Notes: generated by a model from the sequence alone, not told the origin. 64,000 nucleotides of DNA from Vampirovibrio chlorellavorus (GCA_903866275.1 CAIPMU010000002.1:62001-126000); one strand, 5' to 3'. Shown: positions 17,449 through 26,839, counted from the stretch's first letter. Made by a program: numbers and translations.

Positions 17449-19043
17449 ACTTTTCTGAACTTTTCCTCACCAGTCCGCTTGGGATGTTTGCACTCCAGAA
17501 TAATTTACACTTGATCGGTCCTGAAATTGTTCTGGCCTTGGTCATTCTGTGTTGTATCGGACATCTGTCGTTCAGTAAATCCAAGCTGGAAAGTCAGCAG
17601 ACGTGGAAACTTGCCACGTCTGGGGTTGCTATCGTGCTGATGTTCATCACTGCTATGTGGTGGTCTCTGACGCAATTGACCCCGACGTCCACCGTGGTGA
17701 TGAACGGGATGTTTCAGGCAGATACCTTTAGCATGCTGATTCGGACCTTGTTGGTGGCAGGCACGCTAATGGTCCTTCTCTTTACCAGAGCCTTCATTGA
17801 TAAACGTGCTGAAGTCCCCGGTGAATTTTATGTGATTATGCTGACCGCTTTACTGGGCGGCATGATGCTCAGCGGTGCAACCGATTTGATCATGTTGTTT
17901 GTCTCTCTGGAGACGTTGAGTATCTCCTCATATATCCTGGCGGGTTATATGCGGGGTAATATCCTGAGTGCCGAAGCCGGTTTGAAGTATCTGCTGTACG
18001 GTAGTTTGGCGACCGCTGTTTTGCTCTTTGGTCTGTCCATTCTCTATGGTATTACGGGCGTTACGTCGTACCCGGAAATTGCCAGGGTGTTGAACGCCTC
18101 AATGTCTCATTACCCTGCCTTGATTGTGTCCATTATGGTCGTGATGATAGTGGCCGGGATTGCCTTCAAGCTCTCTGCGGCGCCGTTTCACATGTGGGCA
18201 CCCGATACGTATGAAGGTGCTCCCACGCCGCTGGTTGCGTTTTTGTCCGTGGTTTCCAAAATTGCCGGTTTTGGCTTGGCGATTCGGCTCTTTACCCTGT
18301 TCTTTGGTACACTGACTGGCTGGGCGGGTTTGTTGTCCGTCCTGTCTGTTTTGTCGATGGTGATCGGAAACATCGTGGCCCTGTCTCAAAAGAACATCAA
18401 GCGCTTGCTGGCTTATAGCACCGTGGCTCACGGTGGCTATCTCCTGTTGGGTTTGGTGGCTCTCACCCCCAGCAGCCTGGGTAGTGTTCTGTACTATTTG
18501 ATGACCTACCTGTTCATGAATCTGGGTGCCTTTGCTGTGGTGACCCATTTTGAAAATCTGACCGGTCAAACAGACATTGCCGCTTATGCTGGTTTGTTGC
18601 GTAAACGCCCTGAGATCGCCTTTGTGTTCAGCATTATGTTGCTCTCATTGGCCGGTATCCCGATTACAGCAGGCTTCTTTGGGAAGTTCTTTCTCTTCCA
18701 GTCTGTGGTGAATGCCGGACACCAATACATCTGGCTGGTTGTGGTGGCTTTGCTGACCAGTACCATTTCCCTGTACTACTACCTGAACGTGATTCGCCTG
18801 ATGGTGATTAGTGAGCCTTCCGACGCGGTGAACGCCTTGCCTGCCAAGGACGCTCAGTCCGGTCCGCTCTCGCCGATTGGTTTGGTGTTGTCGATTGCCC
18901 TGGTGTCTACCCTGACATTGGGTGTGATGGCTCAAAACTTCCTGACCGTTGCTCAGTTGTCGGTGGAGGAAATGGTGCGGGGTAACGCCTATGCCATCGC
19001 TCATCCTCATCCGGAAGATGAAGCGATTTCATTGGCCAGATAG
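17445..19043 (+). CDS. nuoN: NADH-quinone oxidoreductase subunit N
   Basis: 532 residues, about 14 membrane helices; the third antiporter-like pump. Landmarks are MLFVSLETLSISSYILAGY, AAPFHMWAPDTYEGAPTP and NIKRLLAYSTVAHGGYLLLG. It is the last gene of the operon and is followed within 30 bases by a strong terminator. No genes for NuoE, NuoF or NuoG lie in the cluster or elsewhere in this window, so the NADH-oxidising module is either encoded elsewhere or missing. In cyanobacteria the same eleven-subunit core takes electrons from ferredoxin. Confidence 0.95.
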   Translation: MNFSELFLTSPLGMFALQNNLHLIGPEIVLALVILCCIGHLSFSKSKLESQQTWKLATSGVAIVLMFITAMWWSLTQLTPTSTVVMNGMFQADTFSMLIRTLLVAGTLMVLLFTRAFIDKRAEVPGEFYVIMLTALLGGMMLSGATDLIMLFVSLETLSISSYILAGYMRGNILSAEAGLKYLLYGSLATAVLLFGLSILYGITGVTSYPEIARVLNASMSHYPALIVSIMVVMIVAGIAFKLSAAPFHMWAPDTYEGAPTPLVAFLSVVSKIAGFGLAIRLFTLFFGTLTGWAGLLSVLSVLSMVIGNIVALSQKNIKRLLAYSTVAHGGYLLLGLVALTPSSLGSVLYYLMTYLFMNLGAFAVVTHFENLTGQTDIAAYAGLLRKRPEIAFVFSIMLLSLAGIPITAGFFGKFFLFQSVVNAGHQYIWLVVVALLTSTISLYYYLNVIRLMVISEPSDAVNALPAKDAQSGPLSPIGLVLSIALVSTLTLGVMAQNFLTVAQLSVEEMVRGNAYAIAHPHPEDEAISLAR

Positions 19044-19070
19044 CAATATCGATTCAGGATTCCAGTTTAA

Positions 19071-19104
19071 AAGGCTCCCTTCCGCTAGAATGGGAGCCTT
19101 TTTT
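19071..19104 (+). terminator. Intrinsic terminator of the nuo operon
   Basis: AAGGCTCCC and GGGAGCCTT pair perfectly around a 12-base loop and run into TTTT. It lies 28 bases after the nuoN stop. Confidence 0.85.
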
Positions 19105-19205
19105 GATCTTGGTTAGACTACGGACGTGTGTTTTATGGTCATCCAGTATTATCCTGCACAGAGGACGCCGATAGAAGTAGGGGGGGGCTTTGGGTGTTTG
19201 CTTGC

Positions 19206-20621
19206 CTATGAGGCCGGTACGCAGGCCTCAACACTGCCGTGTGCCAGCAGCCAGTCTGTGAGTGTCTGGATGGAACGTATACGGTGCAGTCGGTTGCGGG
19301 CTTTTTTGTCCTTTCGTTTAAAGGAACCCTCTGGCAATTCAGGCAGGATGCCCCAGTTGCTGTTGATGGGTTGAAAGCCCTGTTTTACGGCTTCGATTCG
19401 GGTGATGTAATGCAACAAGGCTCCGAGCATGACTACGCGCGGGAGCGTTACCGGGGCTTGTCCGGCGTGGACACGATGGAGGTTGAGCGCTGCCATCAAG
19501 CCGGTGGCGATGGATTCGGTATAGCCTTCTGTGCCGGTCAGTTGCCCCGCAAAGAAAATGCGCGGATGGGCTTTGAGCTGGAGGGTCGGTTCCAGCACTT
19601 TGGGGCTGTTGATAAATGTATTCCGGTGCATGACCCCAAAGCGAACCACTTCGGCGTTTTCCAGCCCCGGGATAAGCTGGATCATTTGTTTTTGGGCACC
19701 CCATTTTAAATTGGTCTGGAAGCCTACCATATTATAAAGAGTGCCTTCGGCATTATCCTGTCGCAACTGAACAACGGCATAGGGGCGTTTACCACCTGAA
19801 CGGGGATCTGCCAGCCCGACGGGTTTCATGGGGCCAAAGCGCAAGGTTTCTGGTCCACGGGAGGCCAGGACTTCCACGGGAAGACAACTTTCAAAGTAGC
19901 TGGCGGATTCTTTCTCAAACGATTTCAGTTCCGTTTTTTCGCCGTTGATGAGAATATCCAGGAGTGCTTCGTAATGGGGTTTTTCCAGTGGGCAGTTGAT
20001 GTAACTGCCTTCCTGAGAAAGGCGATCTGCATCATCGGTGTCGCTACGGTCTGCGTTGTACCGATCCTGGTAGAATGCGATGTCAAAATTAATCGAATCC
20101 CGGGCAATAATGGGCGAAGCCGCGTCAAAGAAGTAGAGCTGGTCCTCTTGTAGCAGTTCCGAAAAGGCCTGTACCAGACCTGGGGCAGTCATGGGCCCGG
20201 TGGCAATGATGATCAGCCCGTCTTCCGGGATTTGCTCCACCACCTCTGAGATGACTTCAATGCGTGGCTCGGCCTCAATGCGCTCGGTGACGAGCTGGGC
20301 AAACCGTTCCCGATCGACCGCGAGGGCTTTGCCTGCAGGTAAGGCCACTTTTTTGGCGATTTTGAGCAGTTCGCAATCCAGTTGCTCCAACTCTTCCTTG
20401 AGCAAGCCGCTGGCGGTGACGTCTTCTTCGGTGTTTTGAGATCCCAGGCTGTTACTGCACACAATTTCGGCGAAATGGTCGTTGTGATGAGCCGGCGATT
20501 TGGTGAGTGGTTTCATCTCGTACAGTTTCACGACATGGCCTCGCTTGGCGAGTTGTAGTGCTGCTTCAGATCCTGCCAGTCCGGCGCCAAGGATGTGAAT
20601 GGGTTCCTGTGTGGTACTCAT
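19206..20621 (-). CDS. trmFO: tRNA m5U54 methyltransferase, folate- and FAD-dependent (TrmFO)
   Basis: 471 residues, slightly longer than the usual 430-460. The protein makes ribothymidine at position 54 of tRNA using methylenetetrahydrofolate. The N-terminal FAD-binding motif is ILGAGLAGSEAALQLAKRG. Family landmarks follow: YEMKPLTKSPAHH, AEIVCSNSLGS with one conserved Cys, ESCLPVEVLASRG with the second, LRFGPMKPVGL, and GQLTGTEGYTESIATG near the C-terminus. It faces the end of the nuo operon and is separated from it by the nuo terminator. TrmFO in place of TrmA is typical of cyanobacteria and Firmicutes. Confidence 0.95.
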   Translation of the reverse strand: MSTTQEPIHILGAGLAGSEAALQLAKRGHVVKLYEMKPLTKSPAHHNDHFAEIVCSNSLGSQNTEEDVTASGLLKEELEQLDCELLKIAKKVALPAGKALAVDRERFAQLVTERIEAEPRIEVISEVVEQIPEDGLIIIATGPMTAPGLVQAFSELLQEDQLYFFDAASPIIARDSINFDIAFYQDRYNADRSDTDDADRLSQEGSYINCPLEKPHYEALLDILINGEKTELKSFEKESASYFESCLPVEVLASRGPETLRFGPMKPVGLADPRSGGKRPYAVVQLRQDNAEGTLYNMVGFQTNLKWGAQKQMIQLIPGLENAEVVRFGVMHRNTFINSPKVLEPTLQLKAHPRIFFAGQLTGTEGYTESIATGLMAALNLHRVHAGQAPVTLPRVVMLGALLHYITRIEAVKQGFQPINSNWGILPELPEGSFKRKDKKARNRLHRIRSIQTLTDWLLAHGSVEACVPAS

Positions 20622-20938
20622 GGAGGCAAATTTCCTGTGTTCGGTAAAGAAATGTAATAAATGCTTTGAGGGCGTATTCCCTTTTAATTTATAAAAAAGA
20701 TATTAATCTTGCATCGTTTTGAAGTGGATAGTATTTGTTTTTAGGAAGCGTGTGTGAGGCTTGGGCTGTGATTTTTGCGTGTTAGGCAATCGGCTCCTTT
20801 TCGCTGTTTTTATTAAAATAAGTAATTTTTATTGTGGGGCTTGAAATAAGAGAGAGAGACGGTCATTCCTTTGATGAATAGTGTAGCAAAGGAGCGCCGA
20901 ATGCAGTATTAGCTGCCAATTATAGAGGAGAGAAATTA
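20622..20938. other. AT-rich intergenic region before the small helical-protein gene
   Basis: 317 bases between the diverging trmFO and the small gene at 20939. The middle is AT-rich and must hold both promoters. I see no confident -35/-10 pair. A weak sigma-28-like GCCGAATG at 20896 lacks a matching TAAA box. Confidence 0.4.
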
Positions 20939-21268
20939 ATGGGTTTCGCAGCAAGTCAGGCAAGATATATGATGCTCACGGCGCGAAAGAGCGACCTGGA
21001 GCTTCAGGGACAATTTATCAACCAGTCGCGGATGCAGTTGGCCAACATTACGGGCAACCTGTTCACGATTTCTTCCAACCTGGAACCGGAATCTCCGGAA
21101 ACGCAGCAGTTGCAGGCTCGCATTTCGGCCATTCAGGCCATCGACAAGTCTTTGGAGCTTCAATTGCGTCGGGTGGATACCCAGCGTGATGCGGTGCAGA
21201 CCGAGATCGATGCGGTGCGTAAGGTGATCGGGAAAAACATTGAATCGACTTTTAAAACGTTCGGTTAG
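20939..21268 (+). CDS. Small helical coiled-coil protein, function unknown
   Basis: 109 residues from an ATG with GAGGAG nine bases upstream, a strong ribosome binding site. The first 35 residues read MGFAASQARYMMLTARKSD and then LELQGQFINQSRMQLANI, an amphipathic helix pattern. Residues 55-100 form a long helical segment with heptad-like repeats (QLQARISAIQAIDKSLELQLRR). There is no signal peptide, no Cys and no membrane segment. The opening ASQARYMMLTARKSDLE recalls a group of short proteins that I associate, from memory, with Melainabacteria and with flagellar or secretion-type rod/hook components; this could not be checked. It is a single-gene unit facing the M16 protease. Confidence 0.8.
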   Translation: MGFAASQARYMMLTARKSDLELQGQFINQSRMQLANITGNLFTISSNLEPESPETQQLQARISAIQAIDKSLELQLRRVDTQRDAVQTEIDAVRKVIGKNIESTFKTFG

Positions 21269-21434
21269 TTTGGGTTGGCATTGACACCTGAAAGCCGACT
21301 GCTGAATAGGCTCAGTTTTTTTCGAGCGACATTTTTTGCTGGTGATAGTTAAGAAGAGACAGAGATAGGCACACCTTTATTGAAACAAGTCGTTCTGACG
21401 GGTTCCTGGTTTTAACGTGCTTGTTCATACAGAC

Positions 21435-21469
21435 AAAACAACCCACTGGCCCTGAAGCCAATGGATTGT
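21435..21469 (-). terminator. Probable terminator of the M16 protease gene
   Basis: On the minus strand an ACAATCCATTGGC/GCCAGTGGGTTGT stem with two mismatches runs into TTTTG. It begins about 25 bases after the protease stop. Confidence 0.5.
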
Positions 21470-21494
21470 CCTGAATATCAAGGTTTCCTGCGCG

Positions 21495-24335
21495 CTAGTG
21501 TTTTTTAGCGGTCGTGGGATTTTCCGGTTTGACCAGAGAGAGCACATGGGGGCTGGCAAAGATTTTCTGTGCCACTTGCTGCACGTCTGCGGGCGTGACT
21601 TGTTGAATGAGTTGGGGGTAACTGGCGTCAAAGGCAAAGCCTGCGCCTAGTGTCTCATAGAGGCCCATGTAAAAGGCCTGATTGATATTGGTATCATGCG
21701 CCAGGGCGAAGCCACCGATCAGCTTGCTTTTGGCCGCCGAGAGTTCCTCGACCGGCACCGGCTCTTTTTTCAGGCGCTCAATCTCTTGCTGGAAGCCGGC
21801 TTGCACCTTGTTGTTATTTTTGGGGTCAGTGCCAATGTAGATCACAAAGCGGCTGGCCTGCTCGCGGGTGGGGTACATGCTGCCCACCACATAGGCCAGG
21901 CCTTGTTTTTCGCGCAAGTCCACAAACAGTCGAGAGCTCATGCCGCTGCCCACGAGAGAGTTCAGCACTTTGAGCGCGGCGTATTCTTTCATCTCCCGAA
22001 TGGGCGGGGCCAGCCAGCCTTCTGCCATCCAGACGGCCGAAAGCTGGGGCTTTTCTACTACCGTGGTTGCATTCTTGCTGAGTGCAGATACGGGGGGCAC
22101 CGCCAAGGCTGTGGGTCCACAGGCGTTGCAGGCCGGATAGAGTGCGCTCAGGTAGTTTTTGAGTGTTTCCGGGTCGAAGTTGCCTACCACGGAGACCACC
22201 ATGTTTTGTGGTGCGAAGTACAAATTATAGTAATCCAGCAGATCCTGACGGCTGATTTTGTCCAGACTGTCTTCGACCCGTTTGCCTTCGTTCCCGTAGG
22301 GATGGTTGGGATAGAGCCCAAGGCTCAGATTCTCAAACGCTAGAGAGGAGGGGTTATCCCGGTTGGCGGCCAGGGACTGACGGAGCTGTTCTTTTTTCTT
22401 GCTGATTTCAGCCTCGTTGAAGACGGGTTGAGTCAGCACATCCTGCATCATCATGAACAGTTCGCCCAGATCTTCCTGAATGGCGGTGCCCGTGATTTCA
22501 ATGTAATCGTCATCAGTGGACAGGGACAGGTTCATGCCCTTGCTCTCCAGCTCCTTGCTGATTTGTTCAGCGCTGCGGCTGCGGGTGCCTTGCATCATCA
22601 CCGAACTGACCAGTGTGGCTGTGCCGGGTAGGCTTTCCACACCCTGACCGCCTTTCACGAAGATCTTGATGGCCACCGTGGAAGAGCTTTTCAAGGGCTT
22701 GGTCAGCAGGGTCAGGCCGTTGGGCAAAATGGTTTTCTGCGGCGCGACTGCCTCATTGGCTGTTTCGGTGGAGGGGGTGGCCATTTGGGGCGCTACCGCT
22801 GCCGGAGTCGTTGCCGCAGGCGTAGCGCCTAGGCTTGCGGGTGCTGGGCTGGTGGCCGGTTTGCCCATGTTTTGCAGCAGCGCGAGATTGGCCTGGCTTT
22901 CTGCTTTTAAGTTGGCCTTCAGGCTGGTGGGTAGCAGCTCCACCACCACCGCCTTGTTCAGGTCGATGTAATGGTTCAGCGCAGCTTGCACCTGATCCAG
23001 CGTCACGCGTTCCACGCGATGCACATGGGTCAGATAGTCCTGCAAGGAGCCAATGGTCACGTTGTAGCCAATGCTGGAGGCGGTGCCGTCGGTGGTTTCA
23101 TTCTCAAAGATGAAGTCCTTGAGGTATTGGGTTTTCGCCTTATCCAGTTCGGCCTGCGTGATGCCCTCGGTTTTGAGTCGCATCAGTTGGTTGAGGACTT
23201 CCTTTTTCACGGCTTCGCGGTTTTCGGGCTTGGCTTCGGCGTCCACCACAATCAGGCCGGAATACTTTTGGGTGTAATTGCTGGCCGAAACGCCCGTGGC
23301 CAAAGGCTGATCTTCCTTCAGTGCCTTGTAGAGTCGAGAACTTTTTCCACTGCCCAGCGCCAAAGTAGCGATATCGAGGGCATAGACATCATCCGGGTTT
23401 TGCTGCGCGGGCCCCAACAGACCCACGGCCAAATACGCCTGCGAGATACTGGGGTTTTCCAGTACCTGACTTTGGGCCGCAGCGGGCGGCTGCACAGCCG
23501 TCACTTTGGGGGCCTGATAGTTTTTAGGGGCCAAAAACGGAGGGGCGGGGAAGGCCTTTTGTACCAGCGCTTTCACCTGCTCCGGGTTCACATCACCCAC
23601 AATCACGGTGTTAAAGTTCTGGGGTTGATACCAGTAGTGGTAGTACTCCAGAATGGCTTCCCGAGGGACGTTGGCGATGTTTTCCTTGGGGCCCAGCGTG
23701 TCTAGGCCGTAGCCGTGCTGGTTGTACATTAGCTTGGAGAGGGCCACATACATCTGGCGATCCGGGTTGTCGTTGGCCCGGTTGATTTCTTCCTGCACCA
23801 CCTTGCGCTCCTGGGGCAGTTCCTTGGGCGGGATGGCGGCATGCACCATCATATCGGCATGCAGATTGAGCGCTTCTTCAAAGTAAGGCGTGGCGGTGGT
23901 GATGTAAAAATGGGTGAAATCGTCGCTGGTGGCCGCGTTAAACTGAGCCCCGCGCGATTCCAGAATGCGATCCAGCTGGCCGGGCTTGTATTTATCGGTG
24001 CCCTTAAACAGTAGGTGCTCCAGAAAGTGAGACACGCCGTTGATCTGGGTGGTTTCATTCACCGAGCCGGTTTTCACCCAGGTATCGATGGTCACGATGG
24101 GCTTGCTGTGGTCTTCTTTAATCAGCAAGGTTTGCCCGGTGGGCAGGTGGTATTCCGTGATTTTGGGCGTGCCGTCTTCGGCCAGCGCGAGGCCGGGCAA
24201 GCTGCCCAGTGCAATGCTGGCAGCCAGGCCAATGCTCAGGAAGAGTGGCATGCCCTTGCGGCGTGTATCATGTGGAAGATTGCTCTGAGTCGTTGACCGG
24301 GATGAACGTTGGGAAATAGGGGGGGGGACAGGCAT
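21495..24335 (-). CDS. Exported M16 zinc protease with two peptidase domains
   Basis: 946 residues, a fusion of two M16 units as in pitrilysin-type proteins. The first unit carries the inverted zinc motif in GVSHFLEHLLFKGT (HxxEH) and the distal Glu in VVQEEINRANDNPDRQ, so it should be active. A Pro/Ala/Thr-rich linker near residues 510-550 joins it to a second unit (TILPNGLTLLTKPLKSS onward) that lacks the zinc motif, as is normal for the partner half. The N-terminal export signal MPLFLSIGLAASIALGSLPG begins at residue 29, so translation may start at 24251 instead. It probably acts in the periplasm on peptides or unfolded proteins. Confidence 0.92.
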   Translation of the reverse strand: MPVPPPISQRSSRSTTQSNLPHDTRRKGMPLFLSIGLAASIALGSLPGLALAEDGTPKITEYHLPTGQTLLIKEDHSKPIVTIDTWVKTGSVNETTQINGVSHFLEHLLFKGTDKYKPGQLDRILESRGAQFNAATSDDFTHFYITTATPYFEEALNLHADMMVHAAIPPKELPQERKVVQEEINRANDNPDRQMYVALSKLMYNQHGYGLDTLGPKENIANVPREAILEYYHYWYQPQNFNTVIVGDVNPEQVKALVQKAFPAPPFLAPKNYQAPKVTAVQPPAAAQSQVLENPSISQAYLAVGLLGPAQQNPDDVYALDIATLALGSGKSSRLYKALKEDQPLATGVSASNYTQKYSGLIVVDAEAKPENREAVKKEVLNQLMRLKTEGITQAELDKAKTQYLKDFIFENETTDGTASSIGYNVTIGSLQDYLTHVHRVERVTLDQVQAALNHYIDLNKAVVVELLPTSLKANLKAESQANLALLQNMGKPATSPAPASLGATPAATTPAAVAPQMATPSTETANEAVAPQKTILPNGLTLLTKPLKSSSTVAIKIFVKGGQGVESLPGTATLVSSVMMQGTRSRSAEQISKELESKGMNLSLSTDDDYIEITGTAIQEDLGELFMMMQDVLTQPVFNEAEISKKKEQLRQSLAANRDNPSSLAFENLSLGLYPNHPYGNEGKRVEDSLDKISRQDLLDYYNLYFAPQNMVVSVVGNFDPETLKNYLSALYPACNACGPTALAVPPVSALSKNATTVVEKPQLSAVWMAEGWLAPPIREMKEYAALKVLNSLVGSGMSSRLFVDLREKQGLAYVVGSMYPTREQASRFVIYIGTDPKNNNKVQAGFQQEIERLKKEPVPVEELSAAKSKLIGGFALAHDTNINQAFYMGLYETLGAGFAFDASYPQLIQQVTPADVQQVAQKIFASPHVLSLVKPENPTTAKKH

Positions 24336-24528
24336 GGCGGGTTTAGCCTTTCTATCAACTGAAACTCTTCTATCGTGAAATGGAGTCTGCTGCGTTAGTG
24401 GAGAACATTAGACACGCTTCCAATAGTAAGCGGCAATGGCTTTTGCAGATTTGGGTCATGGAATTAACCGTGGGAAGCCCTCAAGACTCTTTCAGTGGGT
24501 TGCGTTCGTCTGGGAGCGATTATAGCAG

Positions 24529-24560
24529 AAATCGGCAATCCATAGGAGGATTGCCGATTT
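24529..24560 (-). terminator. Perfect 13-bp hairpin after the HTH regulator gene
   Basis: AAATCGGCAATCC (24529-24541) and GGATTGCCGATTT (24548-24560) are perfectly complementary around a six-base loop. It lies 22 bases after the stop of the minus-strand regulator gene. The T tract is short, ATTT at the arm end, so it may act as a transcript end or RNA stabiliser. Confidence 0.6.
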
Positions 24561-24581
24561 GCGGGTCTTTGGCTTCGGGGA

Positions 24582-25172
24582 TTAAACGCGAAGATACGCT
24601 TTAATGCCCTGAAACATGGCGTTCAGCAGGCCGATGTTAGACATCGGATCGATGCCACCTGAGGTCAGGTGGTGCTGGAAACGCGCTTGCCAGTAAGGGT
24701 AGATGTCTTCCTTGCTCAGTTCCAGAATGCTGGCGATGGCGTACAGTTTGGCCCAATCCAGGGGCATGGGCAGCGCGCCGCGCCACATATCCACAATCTC
24801 CAGGCGTTGGGTGCGGGGGAAGCGCTTGAGGAACTGCACGTTGCTCAGGCCTTGCTCGCGTTGCATGTTTTTCAGGAACTCAATCCCTTGATCCATTAAG
24901 CGAGGTTCTTCCGGGCGTTTGTACTCGGGGAAGGATTCGGGTTCAATTTCCATGACCACGGCCACGCGTTCCAGGGTGGTGGTGCGGGTGGAAAAGGCGA
25001 TATTTTCATCGATCAAGCTGTACACATAAGACAGCGTGACGCCGATCATCTCGGCAAAGTCTTTTTTGTGCAGATTGGCTTCTTCCAGGAAGGCAACCAG
25101 ACGTTGACTGCTGTTCAATGCGGTTAATCCTGCGGGTAATTTCTCTCTTAACTCGGTAGTGGTACTTACCAT
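24582..25172 (-). CDS. HTH (XRE/Cro-like) transcriptional regulator
   Basis: 196 residues from an ATG with GAGGGG eight bases upstream. Residues 22-75 look like a Cro/C1-type helix-turn-helix (LVAFLEEANLHKKDFAEMIG, then VTLSYVYSLIDENIAFSTRT). A second, similar helical block spans about residues 105-165 (EQGLSNVQFLKRFPRTQRLE and MPLDWAKLYAIASILELSKE), which may be a degenerate duplicate of the same fold. No ligand domain is visible. It has its own 400-base upstream region and a hairpin downstream, so it stands alone. The regulated genes are unknown. Confidence 0.85.
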   Translation of the reverse strand: MVSTTTELREKLPAGLTALNSSQRLVAFLEEANLHKKDFAEMIGVTLSYVYSLIDENIAFSTRTTTLERVAVVMEIEPESFPEYKRPEEPRLMDQGIEFLKNMQREQGLSNVQFLKRFPRTQRLEIVDMWRGALPMPLDWAKLYAIASILELSKEDIYPYWQARFQHHLTSGGIDPMSNIGLLNAMFQGIKAYLRV

Positions 25173-25583
25173 GCTGTATTCCCCTCTATACTTGGATACT
25201 CAACGCTGCAGCCGTCGCCAAAACCCGGGACGACCGCTTTTGCTCTGCTATTCTCGGTGTGATTACCAGTAAATGATGAAACCTGCCATTTGAAGTTTCG
25301 CATGAATAGAACCTGTATAAACCAAAGACTAAAGTTTGCCATTATTCTAGCAAAAACTGTCCATAAAAACTTGAACGGCATGGTCAAAGTTGAACAATTT
25401 TTGTACCTATAATGCACCTTCTGCCAGAGTTCATACTAAACCGGGCACAAGTTTTTTTGTCTATAGATTGTTACAAAGTGTAAAGATTCAGTCTCTGGAG
25501 GAGGGCGCTTTTTGAAGTCATCGGCTAAACTGGAGATTATCGAACGGTGAAAATCCGCTTGCCGCAATCAAAGGTTCAATGTG
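25173..25583. other. Intergenic region between the HTH regulator and a small ORF
   Basis: 411 bases between two diverging genes. It contains a plus-strand TATAAT at 25408-25413 without a matching -35, and AT-rich stretches. On the minus strand a TTGACC with TATGGA 16 bases on (around 25360-25390) is a possible regulator promoter. A GGAGGAGGG at 25496-25504 precedes no reading frame. Confidence 0.35.
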
Positions 25584-25793
25584 ATGACTGAGACCGAAGT
25601 GAAATTAAGCCAACTCCAGCAAAATATAGCTCATTTAACGGCTGTGTCTGAAGAGGGTTGGGTCCTGCAATGGGGAAACACCCCCCAGACCTCATTTGAG
25701 ATCGTCTGCCGCAAGGCAAACGCCATTCAGGTGGAGCAGTTGGAAGCCGTTTTAAACGAAGGCTACAGCAAAGCCGTTCATACCACCCCTTAG
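25584..25793 (+). CDS. Small hypothetical protein
   Basis: 69 residues from the ATG at 25584, with AAAGG nine bases upstream (a GTG lies just before it). The sequence is polar with one central beta-like stretch (EEGWVLQWGNTPQTSFEIVC) and a helical end (VEQLEAVLNEGYSKA). I do not recognise the family. Good spacing and a terminator directly at the stop support a real gene. Confidence 0.6.
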   Translation: MTETEVKLSQLQQNIAHLTAVSEEGWVLQWGNTPQTSFEIVCRKANAIQVEQLEAVLNEGYSKAVHTTP

Positions 25794-25816
25794 ACCTGCA
25801 ACTGGTCTGGCTTTTT
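25792..25816 (+). terminator. Terminator of the small ORF
   Basis: AGACC, loop TGCAACT, GGTCT, then GGC and TTTTT. The short stem overlaps the stop codon. Confidence 0.5.
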
Positions 25817-26011
25817 GTTAAAGTGAGTGTGTTCCTGTAAACAATGCATCAATCGAGTGGTCGGTGATCATTTTGTGATGGCGTTATGACGTCGCAATGG
25901 GTGAGGCTGACCCTGCGTTTTGCGTTTTAGTGCGGTTTCATCCCGGCGATCTGGCCGCTTTGGGCCCGTTTGCAGGAAGTGCTTTTGGTTTGACGCAAAA
26001 GGGCCGGTTGT

Positions 26012-26839
26012 TTGACGGAGTCACTGAAAATTTACACCTTACAATCTGGCGCGCTCAGCGGAATTGAAAACATGGCGCTGGATGAAGCCCTGCTGGAATC
26101 CCTGCGCGCGGCAGAATCAGTACAAACAGGCCAAGTGACGGAGCCTGATTCAGATGCTTCGCCGGTGTTGATAGTGCGGACGTATTGCTGGGAAGAGCCC
26201 ACGCTCTCTCTGGGCGTGAATCAGCAGGTGCGGGATGTTGAGTTTTTGCTGGATTTTTATGGCCAGCAGTCGGGGTCAGGCCCCGTGCGGGCCGTAGTGC
26301 GCCGTCCCACTGGGGGGCGAGCCATTTTGCATGGCGAGGATATTTCCTATGCCTTTATTACCAACGATCCCGCGGTGTTAAAACTATCCCTGAAGGCCTC
26401 ATACCAGATTTATGCCGATATTGTGCGCTCTGCCTTGCAGCGGTTGGCCTTGTCGGTACAAGCCTCAGCGTCTGCCGGAGAGCGGGACTATCTGCGTTCG
26501 CCGGTGTGCTTTGAAACGAATACCCCTTCCGATTTGCTGGGGCCAGAGGGCAAAAAGCTGACCGGTAGCGCCCAATTGCGCCGGTCTGGCGGGTTGCTTC
26601 AGCATGGCGCAGCTTTTTTGGCCCCTTATGGCGTGACCGAGGCCATGTTCAGTCAAGCCCTGTTTGAGGCCACCGCGCAAGCGTTTGATCGGCCTGTGGT
26701 GCCTTATCCCCAATCCCACTGGGAGGCATTGGTTCCGGCATACCAAACTTTGCAGGCGAGTTACGCGAAAAGCTCCGGGGCGATATTGGCCAAGGTGCCC
26801 ACAATCAGCGGATCCCACTTCACGCCGGATTCTTTCTGA
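26012..26839 (+). CDS. Lipoate-protein ligase A family protein
   Basis: 275 residues from a TTG start with AAAAGGG eight bases upstream; no nearer ATG fits. The biotin/lipoate ligase fold is recognisable by NMALDEALLE near residue 20, RRPTGGRAILHGEDISY near residue 95 (substrate loop) and GKKLTGSAQLRR near residue 187, whose Lys is the expected catalytic residue. HGAAFLAPYG also fits. The enzyme would attach lipoate or octanoate to acceptor proteins such as 2-oxoacid dehydrogenase E2 or GcvH. Its 3' end overlaps the convergent HD-GYP gene by 79 bases. Whether it is a ligase or an octanoyltransferase (LipM type) cannot be told. Confidence 0.85.
   Translation: MTESLKIYTLQSGALSGIENMALDEALLESLRAAESVQTGQVTEPDSDASPVLIVRTYCWEEPTLSLGVNQQVRDVEFLLDFYGQQSGSGPVRAVVRRPTGGRAILHGEDISYAFITNDPAVLKLSLKASYQIYADIVRSALQRLALSVQASASAGERDYLRSPVCFETNTPSDLLGPEGKKLTGSAQLRRSGGLLQHGAAFLAPYGVTEAMFSQALFEATAQAFDRPVVPYPQSHWEALVPAYQTLQASYAKSSGAILAKVPTISGSHFTPDSF

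Noticed and set aside
20755-20785. Sigma-54 type GG-N10-GC promoter
   Set aside because: The spacing between GG and GC is 11 or 12 bases, not 10.
20896-20903. GCCGAATG as sigma-28 -10 box before the small helical-protein gene
   Set aside because: Only five of eight bases match and the position 15 bases upstream reads AATA instead of TAAA.
25387-25413. TTGAAC and TATAAT as a plus-strand promoter
   Set aside because: Only about 12-15 bases separate the boxes, too short for sigma-70.
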